In this document: positions 8,861-17,270 of the stretch, one piece after another | Numbering within the stretch: position 1 is the stretch's first letter | How the letters are laid out: each line of letters begins with the position of its first letter | DNA from: Levilactobacillus yonginensis | GTDB taxonomy: Bacteria > Bacillota > Bacilli > Lactobacillales > Lactobacillaceae | NCBI RefSeq assembly: GCF_964065165.1 | Contig: NZ_OZ061549.1 | Coordinates: forward strand, 1,426,001 to 1,490,000 | Reading direction: 5' to 3' | DNA: 64,000 nucleotides | Translations under genes and position numbers: made by a program | Notes under the pieces: generated by a model | Told to the model about the DNA's origin: nothing | Seen by the model: the letters and a program-made list of their open reading frames with translations, nothing else | The model's database searches: none

Positions 8861-8895
8861 AAAAAAAGGCGCTCATTTAAATTCAATGAGCACCT
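8861..8895 (-). terminator. Terminator or attenuator between small WxL gene and DUF916 gene
   Basis: Read on the minus strand, GGTGCTCATT pairs with AATGAGCGCC and is followed by seven T. It lies just after the small WxL gene, so that gene is probably made in excess and the rest by read-through. Confidence 0.8.
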
Positions 8896-8911
8896 TTAGT
8901 CATAATAAATA

Positions 8912-9664
8912 TTAAGATTCTGGAGTGTCACCCAAAGTCCAGTTCAAGGTGCCAGTGTATGTGCCAGCCTTAACGTTAACTGGCAAGTTACTCAAGCTAA
9001 TGTTGTCTGGGGCAATCTGCATAGCAGTCGTACCTGCACCATGACCTACAGCTGCAGAGTAAAGCATTTCTGCACTCCCACCAGTAGTTAAAGTCTTACT
9101 GTTGGATGCAATAGTGTCATCAGCAGAGTTCATAACCTTGTTCTTAGCATCAGTTGCAGCACCATTCAGTTGAAGAGAAGCACCAGTAATGGAAGAACCG
9201 TTGTCACCAGTTAAGTCAGAAGCAGTTACACTTACTTCCCAACCAGCGTTAGTCCCACGAGCATCACTAACTTCAGTTACTAAGTTAGCATTAGGGGTAC
9301 CAGTACCGAAGTCCTGACTATCAACGCTTTCAGCTGTAAATGATTGGGCAGCTGCTTCCGTCTTAGTCGTAACAGATTGGTGAGTCCCAAAGTTGATGCC
9401 CTTTGAGACGTACAAGAAGGCTAAATCTCCGGCCTTACTTGGATCAGTAGCACCACCATGATCGGTCTTACCTGGATCCGTTTTTACAGGTGTGCTAGGG
9501 TTATCTGGATCAACTGGCGTAACTGGCGCAGTTGGCTTAGTGAATTCAACGCTGGTAGTTGTCTTACCAGTTGATGATGTAGTTGCGGCGCTTGCTGTGA
9601 CTGGCGCTACGGCCCCGACTAATAATGCCCCGGCTAATACTAAACTGCTTAATGATTTTTTCAT
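8912..9664 (-). CDS. Small WxL-domain surface protein
   Basis: 250 residues: signal peptide MKKSLSSLVLAGALLVG with cleavage near SAA (about 27), a Pro/Asp/Thr-rich linker (about 40-75), then one WxL domain spanning 'NAGWEVSVTASDL' and ending 'YTGTLNWTLGDTP'. It is clearly paralogous to the protein at 12692-13441, the two being nearly identical in signal peptide and WxL domain and different in the linker. It is first in its operon behind the promoter at 9839-9867 and a leader of about 165 bases. Confidence 0.92.
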   Translation of the reverse strand: MKKSLSSLVLAGALLVGAVAPVTASAATTSSTGKTTTSVEFTKPTAPVTPVDPDNPSTPVKTDPGKTDHGGATDPSKAGDLAFLYVSKGINFGTHQSVTTKTEAAAQSFTAESVDSQDFGTGTPNANLVTEVSDARGTNAGWEVSVTASDLTGDNGSSITGASLQLNGAATDAKNKVMNSADDTIASNSKTLTTGGSAEMLYSAAVGHGAGTTAMQIAPDNISLSNLPVNVKAGTYTGTLNWTLGDTPES

Positions 9665-9838
9665 GATATCTGCACCCCTCTGTGTGATTTAGCTCTTCAT
9701 TCCTCAACAATTAATTAATAACTTCACTCGATAGTAGGCACCAGTTCTCTAGCCATCCTAGTAATGACTATTTTGAAGAGTGGTATGAAGTGTAGGTCCT
9801 AAACCTTCGTTACACTTCCCTGTCTATGTAACAACATT

Positions 9839-9867
9839 ATTATATTGCTTATATGTCGATATGTAAA
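9839..9867 (-). promoter_or_regulatory. Promoter of the downstream WxL operon
   Basis: On the minus strand TTTACA (9862-9867) and TATAAT (9839-9844) are separated by exactly 17 bases. The spacer begins TATCGACAT, as in the other WxL promoter at 13620. Start of transcription near 9832 leaves a leader of about 165 bases before the small WxL gene. Upstream, both promoters share an AACTTTTT...AAAAAACTG segment. Confidence 0.85.
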
Positions 9868-10170
9868 CAGTTTTTTTGAAAAAGTTCGATTTATTTTATA
9901 TTTCTTGTTTTAAATATAAACACCGTCATGTCGCTAATCTTCGAGCCAATTTTTCTTTTCTTAATATTCCATGATCAATCTACTTTTGCCACCATCTGAT
10001 AAATGTCCCAATTTATACTAGTCAGATTGTTTAATCTAAATCTGCATAACAGCAGTAATTGCCATCAATTCAAAACCATTGAATTTTACTGTTTTTACAT
10101 TAAGTAATCCCTATAAACTAATATGATAGTATTACTGGTTCTTATTGTTTTTCTACCAAAGATAACTAGT

Positions 10171-10207
10171 AAAAAAGCAACGTTCTCATAATCAAGAACG
10201 TTGCTCA
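10171..10207 (-). terminator. Terminator of the upstream WxL operon
   Basis: On the minus strand AGCAACGTTCT pairs with AGAACGTTGCT and is followed by TTTTTTA. It separates the two WxL transcription units. The remaining bases 9870-10170 are AT-rich with no gene seen. Confidence 0.88.
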
Positions 10208-10247
10208 CTCTAAACCTCTTATGAATAAATTGTTTTTCAGCCTAACG

Positions 10248-11939
10248 TTATTGTCCGGTTACTGAACTCTGACCAACAGTCCCAGGGGCATTAGTCAGCG
10301 ACCAAGTAACTTCACCAGTATAAGTGGTCGACGTCGTCCCAGAATAAATATTAGGCGTTGCATCTAGGAAGATACCAGCCTTGCCTGCTGTATCCGTCGA
10401 GGTCGCCCACTTACCAGCAATGTCAAAGCTGTTACTACCAGATTGACGAGCTCCGGTAGCAACCGTAATATTCTGATCAGTCATTTGGTATTTATTACCA
10501 TTGCTGTCCAAGTAAACTAATTTTCCAGCCAGTGTATGGCCATTGCCATCAGTCAGCGTGCTTGCATTAGCACTCACAGACCAATCAGAACTAGCTACCC
10601 GGGTGTCTTGAACGTTAACCGACAATCCCTTAGGGGCAATTAGAGTCTCCTTCATTGGAACAGCTTGACTACCAAAGTCCATGCCTTGACTGATATCGCC
10701 AAATTTTAGCTCGCCATCGTTTTTGGTTAGCTTAATTTCAACATTACTATTAGTCTTATCACCGGCAGTATCAGTTGCACCCACACTCAAAGTTGTGCTA
10801 GCACCATTAGCCAAGCTACCGATGGTCTTCGCCAGATTCGTATCATCACTAGTATATTTCAGGCCATCCGTATCTTCAGTAATAGCTTTCGAATCCTGCG
10901 TAACATTCATCCCGGCGTGGCTAACCAGCCAAGCATACACGGAATCATTCGTCGTCCCCATTGCTTCAACATCAGCGGGCGTGATATCCAGACTCTTATT
11001 CGTTGCATCAATTACCAATGGCTGTTTAGCCTGAACATAGGCCGTTCCAGTCTTAGAATCACCAAAATCATTCGTCTCAGTAAAGGTTAATTTACTACCG
11101 TCAGCGACATTCTTTAGTCCGTCGCCCACAGAAATAGAGAAATTCCCGTCAGAATCAGCTGTTGTGCTATACATTTTACTCGTTCCATCAGCACTCAAAA
11201 CTGGAACACTAATGACCGCATTTTTGGCAGCTGTACCAGTAATTGTTGAATCGACCGTTTTAATCGTCGGATTGCCATCAGCGTTGGCGGTCGCCGTCCC
11301 TGTCACTTTAACTGGGGCCATCAAGGCTTCTGCCGTTGTATCAGCCTTAAGTGTCACAAAGGCACGTGGTACCGTGATTACAGTACCATAATCATCTGCA
11401 GTATACGTATATCCAACTAAGACTGGTAACCTGGATTTCGTTCCTAAATCAGAAAAATCTACATTGATTAACTGATAGCCACTAGGCGCTGTTACGCTGG
11501 CAACATTCGTCGCAATGTTTGGCGTCTTTGTACTTGCCGCTGAAGAAACATCATCACTTGTTCCCGCTCCGGTCGTTTTTAAAACATCAGCGTATACGCT
11601 CAGAAAGTTATGTCCATTCTTAAGTGTCATGGGTTTACCCATTAGGCCTAACGTATATGCTACATAAAGTTGGGTTGTCTTTCTGGTAATTCGACCGTTA
11701 ATCGTATTATTCCCATAAATATCGCCCACAAGCATATTCTCTGACGTGTTAATACCATCGCTATCCCAACCAGGCGCCACGTTACCAGCATAGCCACCAT
11801 TATCTATAGTAGAACCAGTTAGCTTAGCAAAACCAGTACTCGGTATACTGGCAGCCTTTGCAGTCCCTGTATAAACAAAACTAATTCCAAACACAGTTAA
11901 GAGCAAACCAAGAAAGATCAAAAACTTTCTAAATTTCAT
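10248..11939 (-). CDS. Large WxL-domain surface protein, second copy
   Basis: 563 residues: signal peptide MKFRK with cleavage near AKAA (about 30), a long beta-rich region with Ig-like segments (about 220-330), and a C-terminal WxL domain with 'DWSVSANASTL' and 'GEVTWSLTNAPG'. It is paralogous to the 5514 protein, conserved mainly in the signal and last third. Its ATG overlaps the stop of the LPXTG gene by four bases (ATGA), so the two are translationally coupled. Confidence 0.88.
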   Translation of the reverse strand: MKFRKFLIFLGLLLTVFGISFVYTGTAKAASIPSTGFAKLTGSTIDNGGYAGNVAPGWDSDGINTSENMLVGDIYGNNTINGRITRKTTQLYVAYTLGLMGKPMTLKNGHNFLSVYADVLKTTGAGTSDDVSSAASTKTPNIATNVASVTAPSGYQLINVDFSDLGTKSRLPVLVGYTYTADDYGTVITVPRAFVTLKADTTAEALMAPVKVTGTATANADGNPTIKTVDSTITGTAAKNAVISVPVLSADGTSKMYSTTADSDGNFSISVGDGLKNVADGSKLTFTETNDFGDSKTGTAYVQAKQPLVIDATNKSLDITPADVEAMGTTNDSVYAWLVSHAGMNVTQDSKAITEDTDGLKYTSDDTNLAKTIGSLANGASTTLSVGATDTAGDKTNSNVEIKLTKNDGELKFGDISQGMDFGSQAVPMKETLIAPKGLSVNVQDTRVASSDWSVSANASTLTDGNGHTLAGKLVYLDSNGNKYQMTDQNITVATGARQSGSNSFDIAGKWATSTDTAGKAGIFLDATPNIYSGTTSTTYTGEVTWSLTNAPGTVGQSSVTGQ

Positions 11940-12361
11940 CTTGATTCACTCCCTTCCTGCAGTTTCCGCGCTTGCCGATAGATCAGTGCCAGCAAAAGTA
12001 AAACTATCAGTAAGAGAAAACCAACTAAACTCACTAACATCATTTGAGCTTCACTCGTCTGAGGCAATTTCCCAGCTACAATATCTGCAGCAGTGGCTTT
12101 TAACGTTTTAGCTCTAGAGTGCCTGTCAGGCGTAACCGTTGCACCTGATCCACCATTAGTCGGTTTCGGCTTAACGGGTCCATTTGGAACCCCAGTATCT
12201 CCGCCGCCACCACGTGTCACTTTAGTCGGCGAACTGGTAAACGTCACACCCGTAGTCGTGACACCACTACTATTCGTCGTACGAGCGAGCGCTGACGTTC
12301 CTGCACCGAAGCCAATCGCAACGATGATTACCAGTACTAGTCGTGTGATAATCTTTTTCAC
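11936..12361 (-). CDS. Short LPXTG-anchored protein, second copy
   Basis: About 141 residues: signal peptide, Gly/Pro/Thr-rich stretch, sortase signal LPQTSEA, hydrophobic span and charged tail. An ATG at 12382 lies inside the AGGAGG binding site itself and is unlikely. GTG at 12361, nine bases after AGGAGG, gives the same VKK... start as the paralogue at 7715. It overlaps the large WxL gene by four bases. In this operon no DUF916 gene lies between it and the small WxL gene. Confidence 0.8.
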   Translation of the reverse strand: MKKIITRLVLVIIVAIGFGAGTSALARTTNSSGVTTTGVTFTSSPTKVTRGGGGDTGVPNGPVKPKPTNGGSGATVTPDRHSRAKTLKATAADIVAGKLPQTSEAQMMLVSLVGFLLLIVLLLLALIYRQARKLQEGSESR

Positions 12362-12644
12362 GGTCAACGCCCTCCTTTCCATAATTAAAGAGGTTATTTA
12401 TAAGGTAATCATTTTTAACAGACATAAGTCGACTTCAAAAGAAGTTAAGCACACCTACAATCTAAACCCTAGTCATAATAATGCCATGCCCAAACTGTAC
12501 GTATTGGTTAAAAATAATCTAACTACTCTATTCTTTTGTAAAACCCTTAAGGCCCTATACAAAATATCCAGAATCAACCATTCAAAAGCTAATTACAGCC
12601 TTTGAATGGTCATCAACCACTTTCTTATTCAACCTATGTAAGAT

Positions 12645-12675
12645 AAAAGGATGCTCATTAAGCTAATGAGCACCC
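12645..12675 (-). terminator. Terminator or attenuator after the second small WxL gene
   Basis: On the minus strand GGTGCTCATT pairs with AATGAGCATC and is followed by CTTTTATC. It occupies the same position as the hairpin at 8861, another sign of operon duplication. The next 260 bases (12383-12640), where a DUF916 gene would be expected, hold only an AT-rich stretch and a small hairpin (12577-12608). Confidence 0.75.
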
Positions 12676-12691
12676 TCAGTCTTCGTAAATA

Positions 12692-13441
12692 TTAACCTTC
12701 TGGAGTGTCACCCAAAGTCCAGTTTAAGGAACCCGTGTAAGTACCGGCCTTAACGTTAACTGGCAATTTGCCTAAAGTAATGTCGTTTGGGGCAATCTGC
12801 ATAGCGCTGATACCAGCACCAGTACCTGCAGCTGCTGAGTACAGAATAGCACTGTCAGCACCAGTAGTTAATGTTGGGGTACCGGCCGTAATCTTGTCAC
12901 CAGCAGAGTTCTTAAGAAATTCAGGGTTAGTGTTGGCAGCCAACTGGATTGAAGCACCAGTGATGGAAGAACCATTGTCACCAGTTAAGTTGGAAGCTGA
13001 AACAGAGACTTCCCAACCAGCGTTTGTCCCACGAGCATCACTAACTTCAGTAACTAAGTTTGGGTTAGCAGTCCCAGTACCGAAATCTTGGGTGTCAACC
13101 GTTTGAGCTTTAAATGACTGAGCATCAGCAGCTGCTTTGTCAGTCACTGACTGGTGACTCCCGAAGTTGATTCCTTTTGATACGTATAAGAAGGCTAAGT
13201 CGCCGGCCTTACTTGGGTCAGTGGCACCACCATTGTCACCACCATCTGGCGTCTTTGGATCAAGTGGCGTTGTTGGATCAGTTGGGTTAACTGGTGCCGT
13301 TGGTGCAGTTGGCTTAGTGAATTCAACACTAGTCGTCGTCTCTCCAGTTGAAGGTGTTGCTGCCGCGTTTGCCGTAACTGGTGCAACGGCCCCTAATAAT
13401 AATGCTCCGGCTAATACTAAACTGCTTAATGACTTTTTCAT
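12692..13441 (-). CDS. Small WxL-domain surface protein, second copy
   Basis: 249 residues with the same plan as the 8912 protein: near-identical signal peptide (MKKSLSSLVLAGALLLG), a Pro/Asp-rich linker (about 42-75) and a WxL domain ending 'YTGSLNWTLGDTP'. It is first gene of the upstream WxL operon, behind the promoter at 13620-13648 and a leader of about 170 bases. Confidence 0.92.
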   Translation of the reverse strand: MKKSLSSLVLAGALLLGAVAPVTANAAATPSTGETTTSVEFTKPTAPTAPVNPTDPTTPLDPKTPDGGDNGGATDPSKAGDLAFLYVSKGINFGSHQSVTDKAAADAQSFKAQTVDTQDFGTGTANPNLVTEVSDARGTNAGWEVSVSASNLTGDNGSSITGASIQLAANTNPEFLKNSAGDKITAGTPTLTTGADSAILYSAAAGTGAGISAMQIAPNDITLGKLPVNVKAGTYTGSLNWTLGDTPEG

Positions 13442-13619
13442 AATTAATGCACCCCTCTATTTGTGTTTGTTCTTAAGTAATTCATGTCTAGTTCCATACG
13501 ATAGTTGTTGCGCTCCCCGCTCGGTAAGTTATCCCTAGTGACAACCTGCTAGCTTCGAAGTTAACCAGAAGCTTCATCCCCTCAAAGATGTAACGCTTCT
13601 TTAACTATGTAACAACGTT

Positions 13620-13648
13620 AGTATATGACTTAGATGTCGATATGTAAA
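13620..13648 (-). promoter_or_regulatory. Promoter of the upstream WxL operon
   Basis: On the minus strand TTTACA (13643-13648), a 17-base spacer starting TATCGACAT, and TATACT (13620-13625). Both spacing and spacer match the promoter at 9839. The two leaders are similar in length and partly in sequence (GATAGT and CTAGTGAC-like blocks). Confidence 0.85.
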
Positions 13649-13978
13649 CAGTTTTTTATAAAAAAGTTGAACTTTTTTTAAAAATAATTAGGAAGTCCAT
13701 AAATACCGCCATTCCGGGCTGCATAGCAATTTCAAAGTGACTATTTGCACCGCTAATCATTCATATTAAGTGAGCACAATGCTATTTGTGTCCCAAAAAT
13801 TTCGTATTTTCCTAGAAAGCGCTTCAGTCGTTGGTATAGTACTTTTTAAAAAGCACTCATCTTCCCTCAAATCGTTCAGGGGCATCGTAAATAACTGTAA
13901 CCCGTATAAACTATTTCGTTAAGGTTCTGTCATAATTCTTCAATCCCAGCACCATTTAAAACGCTTACTATAAATTAA

Positions 13979-14145
13979 AAAACCGGACGGAGCACGTTTA
14001 GCTACTAAGCATCAATGACGAAAATTCTGGTCCGGGATTATTTGACGTTTGAGGTTAAGTTAAGCTGAGTTAGCCGCCTACTAACGCACGACTTGCAAAA
14101 TAAAATTGGCAATAAGAAAAGGTCCAGGACTTTTATCCCGAACCC
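13979..14145 (+). repeat. Diverged family B structured repeat (B0)
   Basis: The second half aligns with family B: GGATTATTTG, GGTTAAG, GAGTT..CGCC, CGCACG, then GGTCCAGGACTTTTATCCCGAACCC in place of the usual closing hairpin. The first half has drifted. It directly abuts the 3' end of the minus-strand gene at 14156. The rest of 13650-13978 is AT-rich and shows no gene. Confidence 0.5.
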
Positions 14146-14155
14146 AGTCTTCAAT

Positions 14156-15688
14156 TTATTTCTGTTTGAACAATTGCGTCACCAAGTTGTCAGTTGCCTG
14201 CTGGCGTTGGGCCCGTTGATCCGCCACTAACAACGTATACCGTTGCAGCGCCGACAGGGTTACCGCCTCAGCCTCAGCTGGTAAGGCATACAAGCGGTGA
14301 TAAGCCTGAGCCGTTGCTGCAAAGTTCGGTTGCCGGTCCACTAACCGCCGCAATTGCTTGGGTGTGACGTGATTTTTCTTGGCTGGCACCCAGCCGGTCT
14401 TGGGTTGTCGCGCTAATCGTTCTGAAATAGCGATCTGTAACGCCTGAGGCCAGTCAGTTGGTAAGGCAACGCCGTTTACTAGTCGCTCCCGTAATGTCGC
14501 CAGTTCTAGATACACCTGTGCCGGAACCCGCTGTCCCTCCCAGCTGTCATGCAGCTGAGCTAAGCGACTCTGCCGTTCCGAAGGTGTGAGGTCGAACCCG
14601 ACGGCTGCGTTGAACACGTCATCGTTCCAATCCCGCTGGCGTTGAGCCGCCAACTGCCGACTCACCTGATTCAAATCAGCTACTAAATAACGTGGCACAA
14701 TCTGCAACCGCGCCGCCTGAATCTGACCAGTCCGGGCAAACTCCGTGGCCATGACGCCTAGCTGATAAGAATTTATTAGCCGTTGGAGGGAGCGAGGCAT
14801 GTTCAGTTCGCCCAAGCGCTCCTTGAACCCAGCTAACGGTAAGTGCTGAACAATCAGCGTCGCCACTGCCTGCAAATACCCACGATAGTCAGTCGACGCC
14901 CGCAACCGTTGTTCCGCAGTCGTCTGAGCCTGGTTAGCTGCCGTCCACGCCGCTGCCGCTGCCTGTTCAGCAACTCGTTCATTGGCTGCTACCACCTGTT
15001 CCTGCTGTTTAATCTGAGCCGTTGCGGTCGCCTGATCAACGTCTCGTAGGATCTGATATTCCGTTAAATAGGGTGCCAACTGTTCCTCAGGCAGCGTTGG
15101 ACTACGATGCTTCAGGTACCCGGTCACCGTTGACTTCGTTCCCTTTTTGACCCAGTGTTGGCGGCGCTGATGGCTCTGCGGCAAGTGTGGCAACGCCTGA
15201 TTATCCCACAAAATTTCTGGCACCTGTGGGTAGTGCGCGGTCAAGTCATCGTACTGCGCAACCGCGTGGAAATTATCCTCCGTCGTGATTGTCATCAGGT
15301 ACTGCATTTCATCGCTCATAAACTTCTTGACGCACTCAGACCCCACCACAATTTCATGGCCGTCCGTTCGCAACACCACGTGATATTCATAACGCACCGG
15401 CTTATGGCACAGCGCACAGTGGCGCCAATCCGTGCGGTGATCACTGTCGTTGATGGCGTATGGCAATCGCGCCAGCAACTTCCACGCCTCACTCCCCTGT
15501 ACCAGCCACGCCACCCGCTGGTCTAACAGGAGCTGACGGGCCGAGCGGGACAGAAACTCACTGCTGTCTTTTATAGTCGGGTGGTCGCGCAGTAGCGGCA
15601 TCACCCTAGTCAAATCCGGCAACTGTAGGGCCGGCTGACTCAATTGTAGGAACCGGTTCTCAGCCGGCGTCAAAATAGTCGTTGCCAT
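14156..15688 (-). CDS. Zinc-finger-containing protein of unknown function
   Basis: 510 residues, soluble. A short Cys cluster at about 88-122, 'HCALCHKPV' followed by 'GSECVKKF', looks like a treble-clef or zinc-ribbon site. After it comes a Gln/Ala-rich segment (about 220-270) likely to form a coiled coil, then helical sequence rich in Leu, Arg and Gln. I do not recognise the family. The zinc site and basic helices would fit a nucleic-acid-binding role, but this is not shown. It is monocistronic, with ATG start and GAGGAG upstream. Confidence 0.6.
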   Translation of the reverse strand: MATTILTPAENRFLQLSQPALQLPDLTRVMPLLRDHPTIKDSSEFLSRSARQLLLDQRVAWLVQGSEAWKLLARLPYAINDSDHRTDWRHCALCHKPVRYEYHVVLRTDGHEIVVGSECVKKFMSDEMQYLMTITTEDNFHAVAQYDDLTAHYPQVPEILWDNQALPHLPQSHQRRQHWVKKGTKSTVTGYLKHRSPTLPEEQLAPYLTEYQILRDVDQATATAQIKQQEQVVAANERVAEQAAAAAWTAANQAQTTAEQRLRASTDYRGYLQAVATLIVQHLPLAGFKERLGELNMPRSLQRLINSYQLGVMATEFARTGQIQAARLQIVPRYLVADLNQVSRQLAAQRQRDWNDDVFNAAVGFDLTPSERQSRLAQLHDSWEGQRVPAQVYLELATLRERLVNGVALPTDWPQALQIAISERLARQPKTGWVPAKKNHVTPKQLRRLVDRQPNFAATAQAYHRLYALPAEAEAVTLSALQRYTLLVADQRAQRQQATDNLVTQLFKQK

Positions 15689-15786
15689 CAGAAACTTCTC
15701 CTCTGTGATGAAAATAGTCTTTTAAGCATACCATATTTCGACGGCAAAAGAACATACGTTTTCTCGAAAGTTGCGGTCCTTCCGGT

Positions 15787-15816
15787 AAAGTAAAAGCACG
15801 CGGCTACTTCGCCACG
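15787..15816 (-). terminator. Terminator of the sugar uptake gene
   Basis: On the minus strand GCACGTGG pairs with CCGCGTGC around a short loop and is followed by TTTTACTTT, 15 bases past the stop of the 15831 gene. Confidence 0.7.
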
Positions 15817-15830
15817 TGCCAGTAATCTTA

Positions 15831-16679
15831 TTAAATTTGTACCATCACCACAGCGCCAAAGATCAAGATGGCTAACCCTGCCGTAGTTGGCTTTAATTGT
15901 TTGGCATCGGCTTCCCGCAGAATCACAATCCCCAGAATCGTCGAGACCACCACGTTCAACTGAGTCAGAATAAACGCGTTGACTAGGCCGTTTAATCGTA
16001 GTGAAATCAGGTAGGTGGCTGCCGCCACAGAGAAAATCAGACCTGACGTGATATTCCGCACGCCCCACGCATCGTTGCCTGAAAACTTCTTACGACCACC
16101 CAAGTAGATGAAGAACGAGGTCGTCAGCATCCCCAATGACTGTGGCAGGAACCCATTTAACCCCGTCGCACCCGAAACGAAGTGGGGAAACGCCGAGTAA
16201 CCCCAGTAGCCTGCCGCCGTGACCAGCAACAGTAGGTACGCCCCCAACTGATCACGTGCAATCTGGATCATACCGTTAGTCACCATGACGCCAATGAGAA
16301 TGATAATCAACGCTAAGATTCCCAGCAGGCTATCATGCCAACCGGCCCACTCGCCGAAGGCCCAACCACCAATCAGAGAATTACCAATGATTTGAAACGC
16401 CGTCGATACGGGAACGGCATTGCTGACGCCCAGGCGCGTGTACCCCCAATACTGACCGCCCTGGCCAATGCTCCAACAGGCACCGGACAGATAGTACAAC
16501 AAAAAGTCCGGCCAACTAATGTGAAACCGAAAAATCAGCTGCAGAATGATCGCACTGATGACGATTCCTGAGCTGGTACCAAGAAGTTGTTGTAAAAAGC
16601 TACCGCCTGTTTTCTTTTGCATCCAGATGGGCAGGACGCCCCAGAACAGGGCGGGCAGCAGACCAATCAGTAAGTTCAT
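15831..16679 (-). CDS. GRP-family sugar uptake protein (GlcU/RbsU type)
   Basis: 282 residues with ten hydrophobic segments and the motifs of the glucose/ribose porter family, such as the opening 'GLLPALFWGVLPIWMQKK', 'ACWSIGQGGQYWGY' (about 87-100) and 'SVAAATYLISL'. These proteins take up glucose or ribose, probably with protons. It lies alone behind a perfect cre site and promoter near 16960-16989. A family A repeat fills part of its leader of about 270 bases. Substrate (glucose versus ribose) cannot be decided here. Confidence 0.85.
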   Translation of the reverse strand: MNLLIGLLPALFWGVLPIWMQKKTGGSFLQQLLGTSSGIVISAIILQLIFRFHISWPDFLLYYLSGACWSIGQGGQYWGYTRLGVSNAVPVSTAFQIIGNSLIGGWAFGEWAGWHDSLLGILALIIILIGVMVTNGMIQIARDQLGAYLLLLVTAAGYWGYSAFPHFVSGATGLNGFLPQSLGMLTTSFFIYLGGRKKFSGNDAWGVRNITSGLIFSVAAATYLISLRLNGLVNAFILTQLNVVVSTILGIVILREADAKQLKPTTAGLAILIFGAVVMVQI

Positions 16680-16734
16680 ATGTATTTACCCGCTTCTTCT
16701 TTAGTGACGGTTCTAAATGGTAAATATCGCTTTA

Positions 16735-16856
16735 CCAGCCACCCAATATAGGCTGGAGCGGTGCCGGCACAATTTTGCGTCTCAAAACTTGCCCTTATTC
16801 TAAGCAGAAGCGCCCCGGCTAAAATATCGAGGCGACTGAGCCGATATTGAGTGGTT
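16735..16856. repeat. Family A structured repeat (A2) in the leader of the sugar uptake gene
   Basis: The outer stem pairs GCCACCCAATATAGGCT with the complementary AGCCGATATTGAGTGG. Inside, GGAGCGGTGCCGGCACAA and GGCGACTGAGCC match GGAACGGTGCCGACACAA and GGCGCCTGAGCC of copy A6, while the arms differ in sequence. Between the cre promoter (about 16955) and the 15831 gene it would be transcribed as 5' leader RNA. Confidence 0.65.
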
Positions 16857-16959
16857 TTTCGGTTCAACACTGCCTTTCATCGCTTTATTGCTTTAGTAAC
16901 TGCAATATTGCCAGCAATGACGGCAGTCCAGTCAACGATGATACCACCCATGTATGGTT

Positions 16960-16989
16960 ATCGTACGCCAGTCTTGAAAGCGCTGTCAA
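16960..16989 (-). promoter_or_regulatory. cre site and promoter of the sugar uptake gene
   Basis: TGAAAGCGCTGTCA at 16975-16988 matches the CcpA-site consensus TGWAANCGNTNWCA at every position. On the minus strand it overlaps a -35 TTGACA (16984-16989) with a -10 TACGAT (16960-16965) 18 bases further. CcpA binding there would block transcription, giving carbon catabolite repression of the sugar porter. Confidence 0.75.
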
Positions 16990-17040
16990 TGACTATTCTA
17001 CAAGTTTTTTTAAGTCTACCCCGAACTCTCAGAAATCAGA

Positions 17041-17213
17041 AGAGAGTGCGCCAAAAGGCGGTTAGTCAATGAGCATTAACGTCGATAGGCGAGCAATCCC
17101 GGTCCTGGATTGTTTGTTTATCGGGGTTAAGCAAAGTTGATTGCCTTTTGGCGCACGTTTCGACCATGCATGTTCGGAGCACAAAAAAGGTTTGAGACTT
17201 TTGTCTCAAACCC
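17041..17213 (+). repeat. Family B structured repeat (B1), full copy
   Basis: 173 bp. The outer stem pairs GCGCCAAAAGGCGGTTAGTCAA with the complementary TTGATTGCCTTTTGGCGC. The inner hairpin is GATAGGCGAGCAATCC against GGATTGTTTGTTTATC. It closes with GGTTTGAGAC/GTCTCAAACC, which on the minus strand is followed by TTTTTT and so can terminate the tautomerase gene whose 3' end is 57 bases away. Confidence 0.8.
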
Positions 17214-17270
17214 TAGTTTCTTCTATAGATTACTTTCTGGTAGTATCACCCATATCGCTCACGCTTCTAG

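Noticed and set aside
12093-12605. 170-codon plus-strand frame over the LPXTG gene
   Set aside because: Shadow of the minus-strand gene; the low-complexity Val/Pro content comes from the Gly/Thr codons of that gene.
15688-16068. 126-codon minus-strand frame
   Set aside because: Lies inside the GRP sugar porter in another frame; no start site.
16847-17072. Two overlapping plus-strand frames of about 72 codons
   Set aside because: They cross the promoter, cre site and repeat B1, and have no binding site.
17041-17213. Family B as a miniature transposon with terminal inverted repeats
   Set aside because: CAAAAG/CTTTTG occur at both ends, but no target duplication could be seen at B1, B2 or B3, so this was not claimed.
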